From positions 1,984,001 to 2,048,000 of the forward strand of contig NZ_CP102262.1 in assembly GCF_025147325.1 (NCBI RefSeq): a stretch of DNA of 64,000 bases, in the 5' to 3' direction. The position numbers and the translations under genes are program-made. Positions 56,209-63,995 of this stretch are shown piece by piece. Numbering within the stretch: position 1 is the first letter of the stretch; every line of letters starts with the position of its first letter. Source of the DNA: Bacteroides stercoris ATCC 43183 (lineage in GTDB: Bacteria; Bacteroidota; Bacteroidia; Bacteroidales; Bacteroidaceae). The notes beneath the pieces are model-generated. The model saw nothing but the letters and a program-made list of their open reading frames with translations, did no database searches and was not told the origin of the DNA.

Positions 56209-57177
56209 ATGGAAACTATAATCGTATTATTGGCTTTGCTTTCTCAAATATTGGGTCTGTTCGGCTTTGTTTTCTCATGTCTTTTGTTTTTGAGGTTCGG
56301 TAAAGTAAAAGGTTGGTTCAATAAGAAGGCAGGTACGGAGATTGTATCCTCATTCAGCTTCCGTTCTCTCCGCACATTGATTGTAACCGGGGTGCTGGGG
56401 TTTGTAATGATGATGGTGGGTCTGCTTTGCAGCGTGGGGCTTTTTATAGATAAGACGCCTACGGATACACAGATGTATTGGTTTGCAGGTACGTTTGTAG
56501 CGTTGACGCTGGTGTATCCGGTTTGGCGCGTGATACGCCGTATCGTGCGTTGCAGTCGTGCGGAAAACAGGAGAGCGGAAAGGTGGCGACTGTTCTACGA
56601 CGTAGCGGTAAACCTGGCAGGTTTGTTCGGCGGTTTGCTGTTGCTTGTCATCTTGTCTTTTGTGGCGGTAATCTTGTCTTTTACGAAATGGAACGGTTTC
56701 GTCCCCAAGCATCTCCGTGAGATGTCCGGAGTGGACGTTGTGCCGGAGTCGAATAGCTATTACTGGATAGGTGCTGTGCTGGGTGTGGTTGCCGTACTGT
56801 CGCAGTTCTGGGGTTCGGACGGTGAGGCGGTAATCGGCTGGCTGGTGGGCATATCCGTGCTTGCCCTCATCGGTTATGCCTGGTATCAGATACACAGTGC
56901 CGCACCCGAAGGCAGAAAACAGATTGCATGGCGGTGTGGATATATGGTATTGACTACCTATGCGGTGTTCACTATCACCTGGATTCTGATATTCGTGGCA
57001 ATTGCGCTGCTCATTCTTTATATAGTCCTTTCCGCTACCGGAAATTCGGGAGGAAAAGGCAAGTATAAAGTGACTTGTGAAAATCTGACCGATGATGTAA
57101 TCAACGGAAGGGGGATATGCAAGATTACAAACTCCAGATGCAAGATGCGCGATACGGGAGTTTGTCCTTATAATTAA
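56209..57177 (+). CDS. Polytopic membrane protein with Cys-rich tail
   Basis: A 322-residue protein from the ATG at 56209 with about six hydrophobic helices (near 5-28, 50-72, 85-103, 140-165, 195-215 and 245-275) and a ~40-residue soluble C-terminus holding four cysteines (KVTCENL, GRGICKI, SRCKMRD, GVCPYN). The spacing would allow metal binding or disulfides. No family recognised. It lies between two lipoprotein genes and the stop is contiguous with the frame of the LRR lipoprotein. Confidence 0.7.
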   Translation: METIIVLLALLSQILGLFGFVFSCLLFLRFGKVKGWFNKKAGTEIVSSFSFRSLRTLIVTGVLGFVMMMVGLLCSVGLFIDKTPTDTQMYWFAGTFVALTLVYPVWRVIRRIVRCSRAENRRAERWRLFYDVAVNLAGLFGGLLLLVILSFVAVILSFTKWNGFVPKHLREMSGVDVVPESNSYYWIGAVLGVVAVLSQFWGSDGEAVIGWLVGISVLALIGYAWYQIHSAAPEGRKQIAWRCGYMVLTTYAVFTITWILIFVAIALLILYIVLSATGNSGGKGKYKVTCENLTDDVINGRGICKITNSRCKMRDTGVCPYN

Positions 57178-57201
57178 TTGATTAACAGTAATAAATATGG
57201 A

Positions 57202-59529
57202 ATGATGAACAAACTTCAACTTTTTATTTTTCTGGTCTGTATCTGTATGCTGGCGGGTTGTACGGAAGAGGAAGAAAACTCCGGCATACGTCTTATAGAA
57301 GGTACGGCTTCCGGTCAGACAGTCTTTGCTGACGAAACGACTACCGATGGCGACATACATTTCACGACAGACGGTGCTTGGACTGCGGAGGTGACGGAGG
57401 CATCTACCAAAGCGGAAGGAAGCAGTGTGAGTTGGGTCACTCTCGACAAGTATAGCGGCAATGCGGCAGGCGAATATACGATAACCGTATTTGTCCGTAG
57501 GAATTATACGGGTGCCGACCGCAAGGCTTATATCAGGATAACATGCGGAAGCAGCATTACCATTACAATAGAGCAAAAGGCGGTTACTGAATCGGGTGAT
57601 GTCCCCGTCAACCAGGAGCCTACTTATGATGGTGAAGCGCCGTATGTGACGGTAGAAGAGCAAGAGGTGGTTCTGCCTGCTGTGGCTTCCGGTCGCTTCT
57701 TCGTAAACTTCAAATCGAATCTGATGGAAGAGCCTGCGATAGCGCTGGAGTTGCCGGGTGAAGAAGAGGGTGAGGAATACGTTGCCGCCATTCGAGGGGC
57801 ATTGATGTGCACTCCGGATGAAAACAGCCAGTTGGAACTGGAGGTGTTCCCAAACATTTTGGATAAGGAACGGAGGAACATTCTGCGTTTTATGACGCAC
57901 GACAATGAGCAGTTGGCTGTTGTAGTGCTGAGGCAGGAACGGGGAGCCGTGTGTCAATTGCTCGATACACAGTCGGAAGTAGGCGGACTGGTGTTCCGGT
58001 TTGGGACAAACGGTCAGGTGCACCATGTGTATTATGGACTTTCGGACACCCGGCTGCGGTCGGAAAAGGAAGTGGAAGAGTTTCTTGCCGACCGCAACCG
58101 GTCGCAAGAGCTTTCCTTGTCCGACGGGGCGGAGGAGTTTGCCCTGAATTTTGACGGTCTGCTTCCTGCTACGACCTATTACCTGTACATGCTTCCGGTT
58201 CATAGTGCCGGAGACGCTGCGGGCGCTTACATGATGGAAACTGCCACAACTGCCGTGCAGGAGAGCAGGCATGATTTGGTGCTGGAGGTAAGTGCCAATA
58301 GGGCGAACGACTTTAAGGTTTACCTGCCTTTCTGTGATGATTATCTGAAAGGTACGGTCGACTGGGGAGACGGCACGGTAGAGAAGGTGGAAGGCTGGAA
58401 TATGTACGGGGTCAGTCATCAATATGAAACCAACGTTGCCACCACGTATGAAGTGCGTTTTTCGGGTGTACTCACTTCGCTTGACCTGGTGGCGGATGTC
58501 CGCGAAGCAAGAGAAAACACATTGCTGTCAATCAAGCAGTGGGGATATACCGGACTGACACGGATTATGCTTTCCGGCTTTAGCAGTTTGAAGTCGATAG
58601 CTGCCGATACGGAAGGTGCATTCCGGGGCATGGAGCACTTCGGCGTGGAGCCTTATGGCGGTAGTTTTACCGGTACGGCTATCGAGTCCATTCCCGATGA
58701 TTTCTTTAAATATGCGGTAAATGCCACCAGCTTTGACTATACGTTCGGCGATTGCAAAAACCTGAAGAGTATTCCGGCGGGATTATTCAAGAATTGCACG
58801 AAAGCCGTTTCTTTCCAGCGGACTTTTATAGAGTGCGGATTGCTCAGGCAGATACCCGAAGACCTTTTCAGCGGATGTAAGGCTGTGACGAATTTTTCCA
58901 CCACATTCGCTCTGTGTACTTCTTTGGAGAGTATCCCCGCAAACCTCTTTGCCGATAATACGGAGGTGACATCATTTGAGGGTACTTTCAGCCAGTGTAC
59001 AAGTTTGAAGAGCATTCCGCCGACTCTGTTTGCCAACTGCGACAAAGTTCTTTATTTCGGTATGAATTGGCTGCGCGATAGCAGTCACAGAGGCGGGCTG
59101 GGCGTGTTTCAGCAGTGCGAGTCCTTGCAGGCCGTTCCGGAAACTCTGTTTGCCGGTTGCCCGCTTGCAGAGGACATGTCTTACGCATTTGCCGGATGTA
59201 AAGCGCTGACGTCACTTCCCGATAATCTGTTCGGGCAGAATTCCCGACTGGAGCAGGTGGAAGGCACTTTCTCGAGTTGTACGGCTTTGACGGCTATTCC
59301 CGCAATGCTCTTTGATAATAACCGGAAACTTATGAATGTGAAATCGGCGTTTAGCGGTTCATTGAACGTAGAGGGCGAATCGCCTTATACCGTGATAGGT
59401 AATAAAAAGGTACACTTGTATGAACGCGGAGACTACTCGACCGAGTTCGTTGCACTGCAAGAATATGTACGTTGCTTCGGAGATTGCACAAAACTGACAG
59501 ACTATTCCGATATGCCTGACCATTGGTGA
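57202..59529 (+). CDS. BACON/BspA-like leucine-rich-repeat surface lipoprotein
   Basis: A 775-residue lipoprotein (lipobox LAGC). A BACON-like domain (~40-140, GDIHFTTDGAWTAEV and GAGEYTITVFVRRNYTG, actually NAAGEYTITVFVRRNY) is followed by a beta region and a PKD/BspA-style domain (CDDYLKGTVDWGDGTVEKV, ~370-460). The C-terminal ~280 residues are leucine-rich repeats of the BspA (DUF285) type with period ~25: LKSIPAGLFKNCTKAVSF, LESIPANLFADNTEVTSF, LKSIPPTLFANCDKVLYF. BspA-like proteins bind host or matrix proteins at the cell surface. It is the last gene of the cluster behind the two-component system. Confidence 0.85.
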   Translation: MMNKLQLFIFLVCICMLAGCTEEEENSGIRLIEGTASGQTVFADETTTDGDIHFTTDGAWTAEVTEASTKAEGSSVSWVTLDKYSGNAAGEYTITVFVRRNYTGADRKAYIRITCGSSITITIEQKAVTESGDVPVNQEPTYDGEAPYVTVEEQEVVLPAVASGRFFVNFKSNLMEEPAIALELPGEEEGEEYVAAIRGALMCTPDENSQLELEVFPNILDKERRNILRFMTHDNEQLAVVVLRQERGAVCQLLDTQSEVGGLVFRFGTNGQVHHVYYGLSDTRLRSEKEVEEFLADRNRSQELSLSDGAEEFALNFDGLLPATTYYLYMLPVHSAGDAAGAYMMETATTAVQESRHDLVLEVSANRANDFKVYLPFCDDYLKGTVDWGDGTVEKVEGWNMYGVSHQYETNVATTYEVRFSGVLTSLDLVADVREARENTLLSIKQWGYTGLTRIMLSGFSSLKSIAADTEGAFRGMEHFGVEPYGGSFTGTAIESIPDDFFKYAVNATSFDYTFGDCKNLKSIPAGLFKNCTKAVSFQRTFIECGLLRQIPEDLFSGCKAVTNFSTTFALCTSLESIPANLFADNTEVTSFEGTFSQCTSLKSIPPTLFANCDKVLYFGMNWLRDSSHRGGLGVFQQCESLQAVPETLFAGCPLAEDMSYAFAGCKALTSLPDNLFGQNSRLEQVEGTFSSCTALTAIPAMLFDNNRKLMNVKSAFSGSLNVEGESPYTVIGNKKVHLYERGDYSTEFVALQEYVRCFGDCTKLTDYSDMPDHW

Positions 59530-59544
59530 TATGAGGGCAATGAA

Positions 59545-59583
59545 AAACGGATGATGTATCGCTTTGAAATACATCATCCGTTT
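59545..59583 (-). terminator. Terminator hairpin for the oxidoreductase operon
   Basis: AAACGGATGATGTAT and ATACATCATCCGTTT are exact inverted copies with a 9-nt loop; on the minus strand a T-rich run follows. Confidence 0.8.
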
Positions 59584-59612
59584 ATACTGAACGCATCGTC
59601 CGTTCGGGGCTG

Positions 59613-59651
59613 ACAGACCATCTGTTTACCTCAAACGGACGGTCTGTTTTT
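59613..59651 (+). terminator. Terminator hairpin of the BspA-like gene unit
   Basis: ACAGACC-ATCTGTTT and AAACGGAC-GGTCTGT pair over 14 of 15 positions around the loop ACCTC, followed by TTTTT. The T-run abuts the stop codon of the convergent gamma-subunit gene. Confidence 0.85.
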
Positions 59652-60194
59652 TCAGACCTCTTTAATCAGCTCCATACCGCGTTTGATAGCCTCTTCATTC
59701 ATGGGTATCAAGTGGTGGTGACGTTCGGGGAGTGTCTTTTTCAATCCCTTGATAACGTTCTCCAGCGTTACGATGGGAGCAATCTTCAGCAGTCCGCCAA
59801 GCACAATCATATTGAAAGCCTTTGCGTTGTTCATTTCATTGGCTGCATCCATGGCGTCGATGCGGTAAATGTGTATATCCTTACGGGTAGGCGGGTTGAT
59901 GATGCCGTAGCCGTCGTAGATAAGTATGCCGCCCGGCTTTACTTTGCTCTCGAACTTCTCCAATGAAGGTTGGTTCAGGATGATAGCCGCATCATACTTG
60001 CTCAGGATGGGCGAGGAGATTTTCTCGTTGCTCACGATTACGGTAACGTTTGCCGTACCGCCACGCTGTTCCGGTCCGTAGGCCGGCATCCAGGTAACTT
60101 CCTTGCCTTCCATCAGTCCGGAATATGCCAGAATCTTTCCCATGGACAATACGCCTTGTCCGCCGAAGCCTGCTATAATGATTTCTTCTTTCAT
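59652..60194 (-). CDS. 2-oxoacid:ferredoxin oxidoreductase gamma subunit
   Basis: A 180-residue subunit of the KOR/VOR family, with AGFGGQGVLSMGKILAYSG at the N-terminus and AYGPEQRGGTANVTVIVS, the typical gamma-domain motif contacting the alpha subunit and CoA. Together with the alpha (VorB-like), beta and ferredoxin subunits it forms a complete enzyme that decarboxylates a 2-oxoacid to an acyl-CoA and reduces ferredoxin. Last gene of the minus-strand operon, 19 bp after the beta gene. Confidence 0.92.
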   Translation of the reverse strand: MKEEIIIAGFGGQGVLSMGKILAYSGLMEGKEVTWMPAYGPEQRGGTANVTVIVSNEKISSPILSKYDAAIILNQPSLEKFESKVKPGGILIYDGYGIINPPTRKDIHIYRIDAMDAANEMNNAKAFNMIVLGGLLKIAPIVTLENVIKGLKKTLPERHHHLIPMNEEAIKRGMELIKEV

Positions 60195-60213
60195 TGTTCT
60201 TCTGTTTTTAGCA

Positions 60214-60978
60214 TCATTGTTTATCTTTCAAGTCACCCAATGGATAGAAGGGGAACATGTGCTCCTGCATCCATTTGTTTGATTTCTCCGGAGACATCTT
60301 CCAGCCGGAGTTGCAGGTGGAAACGATTTCCACGAGGTTGGAACCCTTGCCTGCCATGGAGTTCTCGAACGCCTTGCGGATGGCTTTCTTTGCCTTGCGG
60401 ATAGCGGGAACCGTATCTACGCTCTGGCGGGTTACGTATGCCGTACCTTCCAGTTGGGCGGCTATATCGGCCATTTTCAGCGGATAACCGTGCAGGTGTA
60501 CGTCACGTCCGTAAGGACTGGTAGAGGTTTTCATGCCCACAAGGGTAGTGGGGGCCATCTGTCCGCCGGTCATACCGTAGATGGCGTTGTTGATGAAGAT
60601 GATGGTGATGTTCTCACCGCGGTTCAGCGCATGGATGGTTTCGGCCGTACCGATACATGCCAGGTCGCCGTCGCCCTGATAGGTGAATACCAGACGGTCC
60701 GGCCACAGGCGCTTAATGGCGGTGGCAAGGGCTGGAGCACGTCCGTGGGCGGCTTCCTGCCAGTCGATGTCTATATAGTTGTAGATAAACACGGCACATC
60801 CCACGGGGGAGATTCCGATGGCCTTATCTTCCAGTCCCATTTCTTCGATTACTTCGGCAATCAGTTTGTGAACCACGCCGTGGCTGCATCCCGGGCAGTA
60901 GTGCATGGGATTATCGTTCATCAGAGTCGGTTTCTTGGCAACCAGGTTTTCGGGTTTGATAATATCTTCTTTTGTCAT
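60214..60978 (-). CDS. 2-oxoacid:ferredoxin oxidoreductase TPP-binding beta subunit
   Basis: A 254-residue thiamine-diphosphate subunit: CPGCSHGVVHKLIAEV, ISPVGCAVFIYNYI, and the TPP/Mg2+ motif GDGDLACIGTAE with NNAIYGMTGGQM. Start: the ATG at 60978 is preceded by GGAGAAG on the coding strand, one of the few clear Shine-Dalgarno sites here; the frame also offers a GTG two codons upstream. Substrate class (2-oxoisovalerate, 2-oxoglutarate or other) cannot be fixed from the sequence. The 57-residue membrane protein gene ends 12 bp upstream. Confidence 0.92.
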   Translation of the reverse strand: MTKEDIIKPENLVAKKPTLMNDNPMHYCPGCSHGVVHKLIAEVIEEMGLEDKAIGISPVGCAVFIYNYIDIDWQEAAHGRAPALATAIKRLWPDRLVFTYQGDGDLACIGTAETIHALNRGENITIIFINNAIYGMTGGQMAPTTLVGMKTSTSPYGRDVHLHGYPLKMADIAAQLEGTAYVTRQSVDTVPAIRKAKKAIRKAFENSMAGKGSNLVEIVSTCNSGWKMSPEKSNKWMQEHMFPFYPLGDLKDKQ

Positions 60979-60990
60979 AATCACTTCTCC

Positions 60991-61164
60991 TTATCTGTTG
61001 GTGAACCGTATGAAAAACTCCATAAGCTTTACAAATATAGCTGCGCCGCAAACGTATATAAACAGTTTGAAATCGTCCCTTGCTACAATGTACACGATGA
61101 TAGATGCCAAGGCAAGTATCAGAAAGAGAATATTCAGTACGTTTCTTATTTTGTCAGGATTCAT
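60991..61164 (-). CDS. 57-residue membrane protein in oxidoreductase operon
   Basis: A small gene (ATG at 61164, stop 60991) encoding a short cytoplasmic N-terminus (MNPDKIRNVL), a hydrophobic helix (NILFLILALASIIVYIV), a charged turn (ARDDFK), a second hydrophobic stretch (LFIYVCGAAIFVKLMEFF) and a basic end (IRFTNR). This two-helix hairpin pattern, its position exactly between alpha and beta genes on their strand, and its 12-bp spacing to a Shine-Dalgarno site for the beta gene argue it is real. The function is unknown; it might tether the enzyme to the membrane. Confidence 0.7.
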   Translation of the reverse strand: MNPDKIRNVLNILFLILALASIIVYIVARDDFKLFIYVCGAAIFVKLMEFFIRFTNR

Positions 61165-61185
61165 TTCTTAATTTGAGAGTTGAGG

Positions 61186-61238
61186 ATTAAAAATAAAAAA
61201 TAAAAATAGAGTTGGCTGAGACTTCTTGATTCTCAACC
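61186..61238 (-). terminator. Terminator-like hairpin inside the operon
   Basis: Right after the alpha-subunit stop, GGTTGAGA and TCTCAGCC pair on the coding strand with one mismatch around a 9-nt loop, followed within 8 bases by a long T-rich run (61186-61206). It could attenuate transcription before the small membrane protein, beta and gamma genes. Confidence 0.4.
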
Positions 61239-62318
61239 CTCGATTTTTAATTTGGCAAGCGCCTCTACAATCTCGTCCGGGTCGGGAACGATGCCGCCGA
61301 GACGTCCGAAGTGCTCTACTTTCACCTTACCGTTTACGGCGAGGCGGACATCCTCAATCATCTGTCCGGCATTCAGCTCGGTAACCAGTATGCCTTTTAC
61401 CTTGTCGGCATATGCGGCAATGGCTTTGGTTGGGAACGGCCACAGAGTGATGGGGCGAAGCATTCCGACCTTGAGGCCTTCTTCACGCGCCATTTCCATG
61501 GCTTTCTGGCCGATACGCGCCATGGAGCCGAAAGCTACAATCAGGTATTCGGCATCCTCGCAGTGAATCTCTTCGAAGCGTACCTCGTTCTCTTCGATTT
61601 CTTTGTATTTGGCCTGGAAGCGGATGTTGTTCTTCTCCATCTCTTCCGGTTTCAGTTCCAGAGAAGTGATGACGTTGGGCTTGCGGCCGTTGGTTCTGCC
61701 GGTAGTGGCCCACGGACATTGCTCGATAACTTCGGCATCCGTGCGGCGCGGCTTCTGTGCGGGAAGAACTACCTTCTCCATCATCTGTCCGATTACGCCG
61801 TCGGCAAGGATGATAGCCGGATTGCGGTACTTGAAGGCAAGCTCGAAGCCCAGGCTTACGAAGTCCGCCATTTCCTGTACGGAAGCGGGGGCAAGGGCGA
61901 TAAGGCGATAGTCGCCATGGCCGCCGCCTTTCACGGTCTGGAAATAGTCGGCCTGGCTTGGCTGGATGGTTCCCAGTCCGGGACCGCCGCGCATTACATT
62001 TACAATCAGACACGGCAATTCGGCTCCTGCAATGTAGGAGATACCTTCCTGCTTGAGGCTGACACCGGGGCTGGACGAAGAGGTCATTACCATTTTTCCG
62101 CTTCCGGCGCCACCGTATACCATATTGATAGCTGCCACTTCACTCTCTGCCTGAAGTACTACCATACCGGTGGTTTCCCACGGTTTCAGTTCGGCGAGTG
62201 TTTCCAATACCTCTGATTGGGGGGTAATAGGGTAACCGAAGTATCCGTCGGCGCCGCAGCGGATGGCTGCATGGGCGATGGCTTCGTTTCCTTTCATTAA
62301 TACAACTTCTTCTGCCAT
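61233..62318 (-). CDS. vorB: 2-oxoacid:ferredoxin oxidoreductase alpha subunit (VorB-like)
   Basis: A 361-residue alpha subunit with GNEAIAHAAIRCGADGYFGY, PITPQSEVLETL, SSSPGVSLKQEGISYIAGAE and VNVMRGGPGLGTIQPSQADY. The name VorB is the usual label in Bacteroides for 2-oxoisovalerate-type enzymes; a 2-oxoglutarate enzyme is an alternative. It follows the two-cluster ferredoxin gene by 11 bp. Confidence 0.9.
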   Translation of the reverse strand: MAEEVVLMKGNEAIAHAAIRCGADGYFGYPITPQSEVLETLAELKPWETTGMVVLQAESEVAAINMVYGGAGSGKMVMTSSSSPGVSLKQEGISYIAGAELPCLIVNVMRGGPGLGTIQPSQADYFQTVKGGGHGDYRLIALAPASVQEMADFVSLGFELAFKYRNPAIILADGVIGQMMEKVVLPAQKPRRTDAEVIEQCPWATTGRTNGRKPNVITSLELKPEEMEKNNIRFQAKYKEIEENEVRFEEIHCEDAEYLIVAFGSMARIGQKAMEMAREEGLKVGMLRPITLWPFPTKAIAAYADKVKGILVTELNAGQMIEDVRLAVNGKVKVEHFGRLGGIVPDPDEIVEALAKLKIEG

Positions 62319-62329
62319 ATTCTTCTTAT

Positions 62330-62557
62330 TTATTCAACTTTTACTTTATAAACCGAGATACATCCGTCCGGACATACAGTTGCGCATGAACTGCATCCGT
62401 TACAGGTATCTTCCAATATCTGGTGGGCATAGTTATACCCTTTCACGTTCACCTCTTTGGTGAGGGCTATTACATTGAGCGGACAAGCCACAACACACAG
62501 GTTGCAGCCTTTGCAACGCTCGGTGTCTACTACGATTGCTCCTTTGATTTTTGCCAT
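62330..62557 (-). CDS. 2x[4Fe-4S] ferredoxin subunit
   Basis: A 75-residue ferredoxin with two cluster motifs, CKGCNLCVVACP and CNGCSSCATVCP, each followed by a proline. It serves as the delta subunit that takes electrons from the 2-oxoacid oxidoreductase in the same operon. The gene sits 11 bp upstream of the alpha-subunit gene and 12 bp after the TPR gene. Confidence 0.93.
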   Translation of the reverse strand: MAKIKGAIVVDTERCKGCNLCVVACPLNVIALTKEVNVKGYNYAHQILEDTCNGCSSCATVCPDGCISVYKVKVE

Positions 62558-62569
62558 AATTTACGTTTT

Positions 62570-62845
62570 TTATTGATTGTACATATCCTTGTGATAGAAG
62601 TTCAGAATATCCATTACCATGTTATAGGCTTGCCGGGCGGGGCTGTCCGGATTGAGGTCGATGGCATAGCGGTAGTTGTTCAGCGCTTGCTGCCAGTTGC
62701 TCTGTTTGCGGTATGCGTTCCCCCGGAGATAATAGGCTTCGTCTTTTTGCGGGAAATCGGTCTGAAGCAGTTCGTCAAGCAACAGAATGGCCTGCTCTAC
62801 GTTTCCCTGACTGATAAGCTCTTTTATGGTGTTTAATTGCTCCAT
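62570..62845 (-). CDS. TPR protein heading the oxidoreductase operon
   Basis: A 91-residue protein consisting of about two TPR repeats: AILLLDELLQTDFPQKDEAY and YLRGNAYRKQSNWQQALNNY followed by RYAIDLNPDSPARQAYNMV. It lacks a signal or other domain. As the first gene of the ferredoxin/VorB/beta/gamma unit it may act in assembly or docking of the complex. A -7 box is at 62875-62882. Confidence 0.85.
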   Translation of the reverse strand: MEQLNTIKELISQGNVEQAILLLDELLQTDFPQKDEAYYLRGNAYRKQSNWQQALNNYRYAIDLNPDSPARQAYNMVMDILNFYHKDMYNQ

Positions 62846-62874
62846 ATCGTTCTGAGTTCCGGATTATTTAAATA

Positions 62875-62882
62875 CAAAGATA
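62875..62882 (-). promoter_or_regulatory. -7 box of oxidoreductase operon
   Basis: Minus-strand TATCTTTG, 29 bp upstream of the TPR gene start; no TTTG at the -33 distance. Confidence 0.5.
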
Positions 62883-62963
62883 GTTTTTATTTGAAGATGA
62901 GAGGCATCTTTACTGTGAAAAATAAGAAAATAAGGAGACGGTTGTATCTTGTCTTTTCTTATT

Positions 62964-63095
62964 CCGGGCATTTGCTTCCGAAACTCCCGGCATTTGCTTC
63001 CCATATTCCGGGTGTTTTCTATTGGAATGCCCGGTCTTTCAGGAGTAAACTCCGGGCGTTTCGGGAGCAAATGCCGGGGGATTGGGAGATATGAC
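62964..63095. repeat. 22-bp-period degenerate repeat array with inverted symmetry
   Basis: Six consecutive 22-bp units start at 62964, 62986, 63008, 63030, 63052 and 63074, each beginning with CCGGG or CCCGG. The first and fifth units are near inverted copies (GCATTTGCTTCCGAAAC against GTTTCGGGAGCAAATGC), so the array can also fold into long hairpins. There are no unique spacers, so it is not CRISPR. Confidence 0.85.
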
Positions 63096-63224
63096 AATCC
63101 CTTTGTTCCGGCTTTGATTCATTACGATGCAAAGCAGGACAAAGGGATGTTCTCCTGATGAATGTGCAGATGGAATATACTTCTTCGGTCTTTTATTTTA
63201 GCAGGGATTGTCGGGGGAGACCGG

Positions 63225-63995
63225 TTATTTCACAAGTTCCCCGTTTATGTACAGATTCTTGAACGTGACATCTTTTGCTCCGCTAATCCGGTTTTTACCT
63301 TCCTTGACGTTATTGAAGCGGCTGTCTTCCACGCTTACATTATAAACGTGCTTGTCATCATCAAGTCCGATGATGAGTACACCGAGTTTGCTCTTCTCGC
63401 AAGTCACGTTTTTGAGATGTACGTTGCGCACGGTAGGGGCATAGCCGCGATTGCACTTTTCCCGGTTTTCGTATTGCAGGTTGATGCGCAGTACGGCTTC
63501 GCGGCATTGGCCGACGGTGACGTTGCGTACAAATACATTCTCTATCAGTCCGCCGCGGCAGGTACTGGTCTTGATGCGGATTACGCGGTCCAGGTCGGGG
63601 CTGTCCATGCGGCAGTTCTCAACGAACAGGTTACGGTAGCCGCCGGATATTTCACTGCCGATAACGACGCCGCCATGACCGTTTTTCATGAAGCAGCCGC
63701 GCACGATGATATTTTCGCTGGGAATGTTCCACTTGCGTCCGTCCTGGTTACGGCCGGATTTGATGGCTATGCAGTCGTCGCCCGTATCGAAGGTACAGTT
63801 CTCTATCAGTACGTTTTTGCAGGATTCCGGGTCGCAGCCGTCTCCGTTGGGACCACGGTTGAATACGTGCACGCCACGTACGATGAGGCTTTCGCAAAAC
63901 AACGGGTGTATAACCCAGAACGGAGAGTTCAGCAGGGTTACATCCTCTATCAGTACCGTGTTGCAGGAATAGAGGTTGATGAGCTGCGGGCGCAT
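63225..63995 (-). CDS. Glycoside hydrolase family 28 (polygalacturonase-like), partial
   Basis: C-terminal ~256 residues of a GH28 enzyme; the N-terminus lies beyond the window and the first in-frame Met here (63995) is internal. The parallel beta-helix repeats are clear, and the catalytic motifs are intact: NGDGCDPESC, DDCIAIKSG with the paired aspartates, GHGGVVIGSE and RIKTSTCRGG. GH28 enzymes cleave galacturonan or related pectin backbones; exo- or rhamnogalacturonase specificity cannot be read. No SusC/SusD or other CAZyme is visible nearby, though a locus may lie to the right. Confidence 0.9.
   Translation of the reverse strand: MRPQLINLYSCNTVLIEDVTLLNSPFWVIHPLFCESLIVRGVHVFNRGPNGDGCDPESCKNVLIENCTFDTGDDCIAIKSGRNQDGRKWNIPSENIIVRGCFMKNGHGGVVIGSEISGGYRNLFVENCRMDSPDLDRVIRIKTSTCRGGLIENVFVRNVTVGQCREAVLRINLQYENREKCNRGYAPTVRNVHLKNVTCEKSKLGVLIIGLDDDKHVYNVSVEDSRFNNVKEGKNRISGAKDVTFKNLYINGELVK

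Larger units (their letters stand above)
62846..63224. other. 379-bp intergenic region with repeat array
   Basis: No gene supported. It contains the oxidoreductase operon -7 box (62875-62882), the 22-bp-period array at 62964-63095, and an AT-rich stretch toward the GH28 stop. Short frames open on both strands across the array are most likely by-products of the repeats. Confidence 0.6.

Noticed and set aside
56350..58422. 690-codon minus-strand open frame
   Set aside because: It covers the 3-prime part of the membrane protein gene and most of the LRR lipoprotein on the opposite strand; those have signal peptides and repeats, this frame has none.
62964..63095. CRISPR array
   Set aside because: Units abut every 22 bp without unique spacers, and no cas genes are present.
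62837..63158. Several short open frames on both strands across the 22-bp array
   Set aside because: The repeat unit is not a multiple of three and both strands are open because of its composition; no start context or conservation signal.
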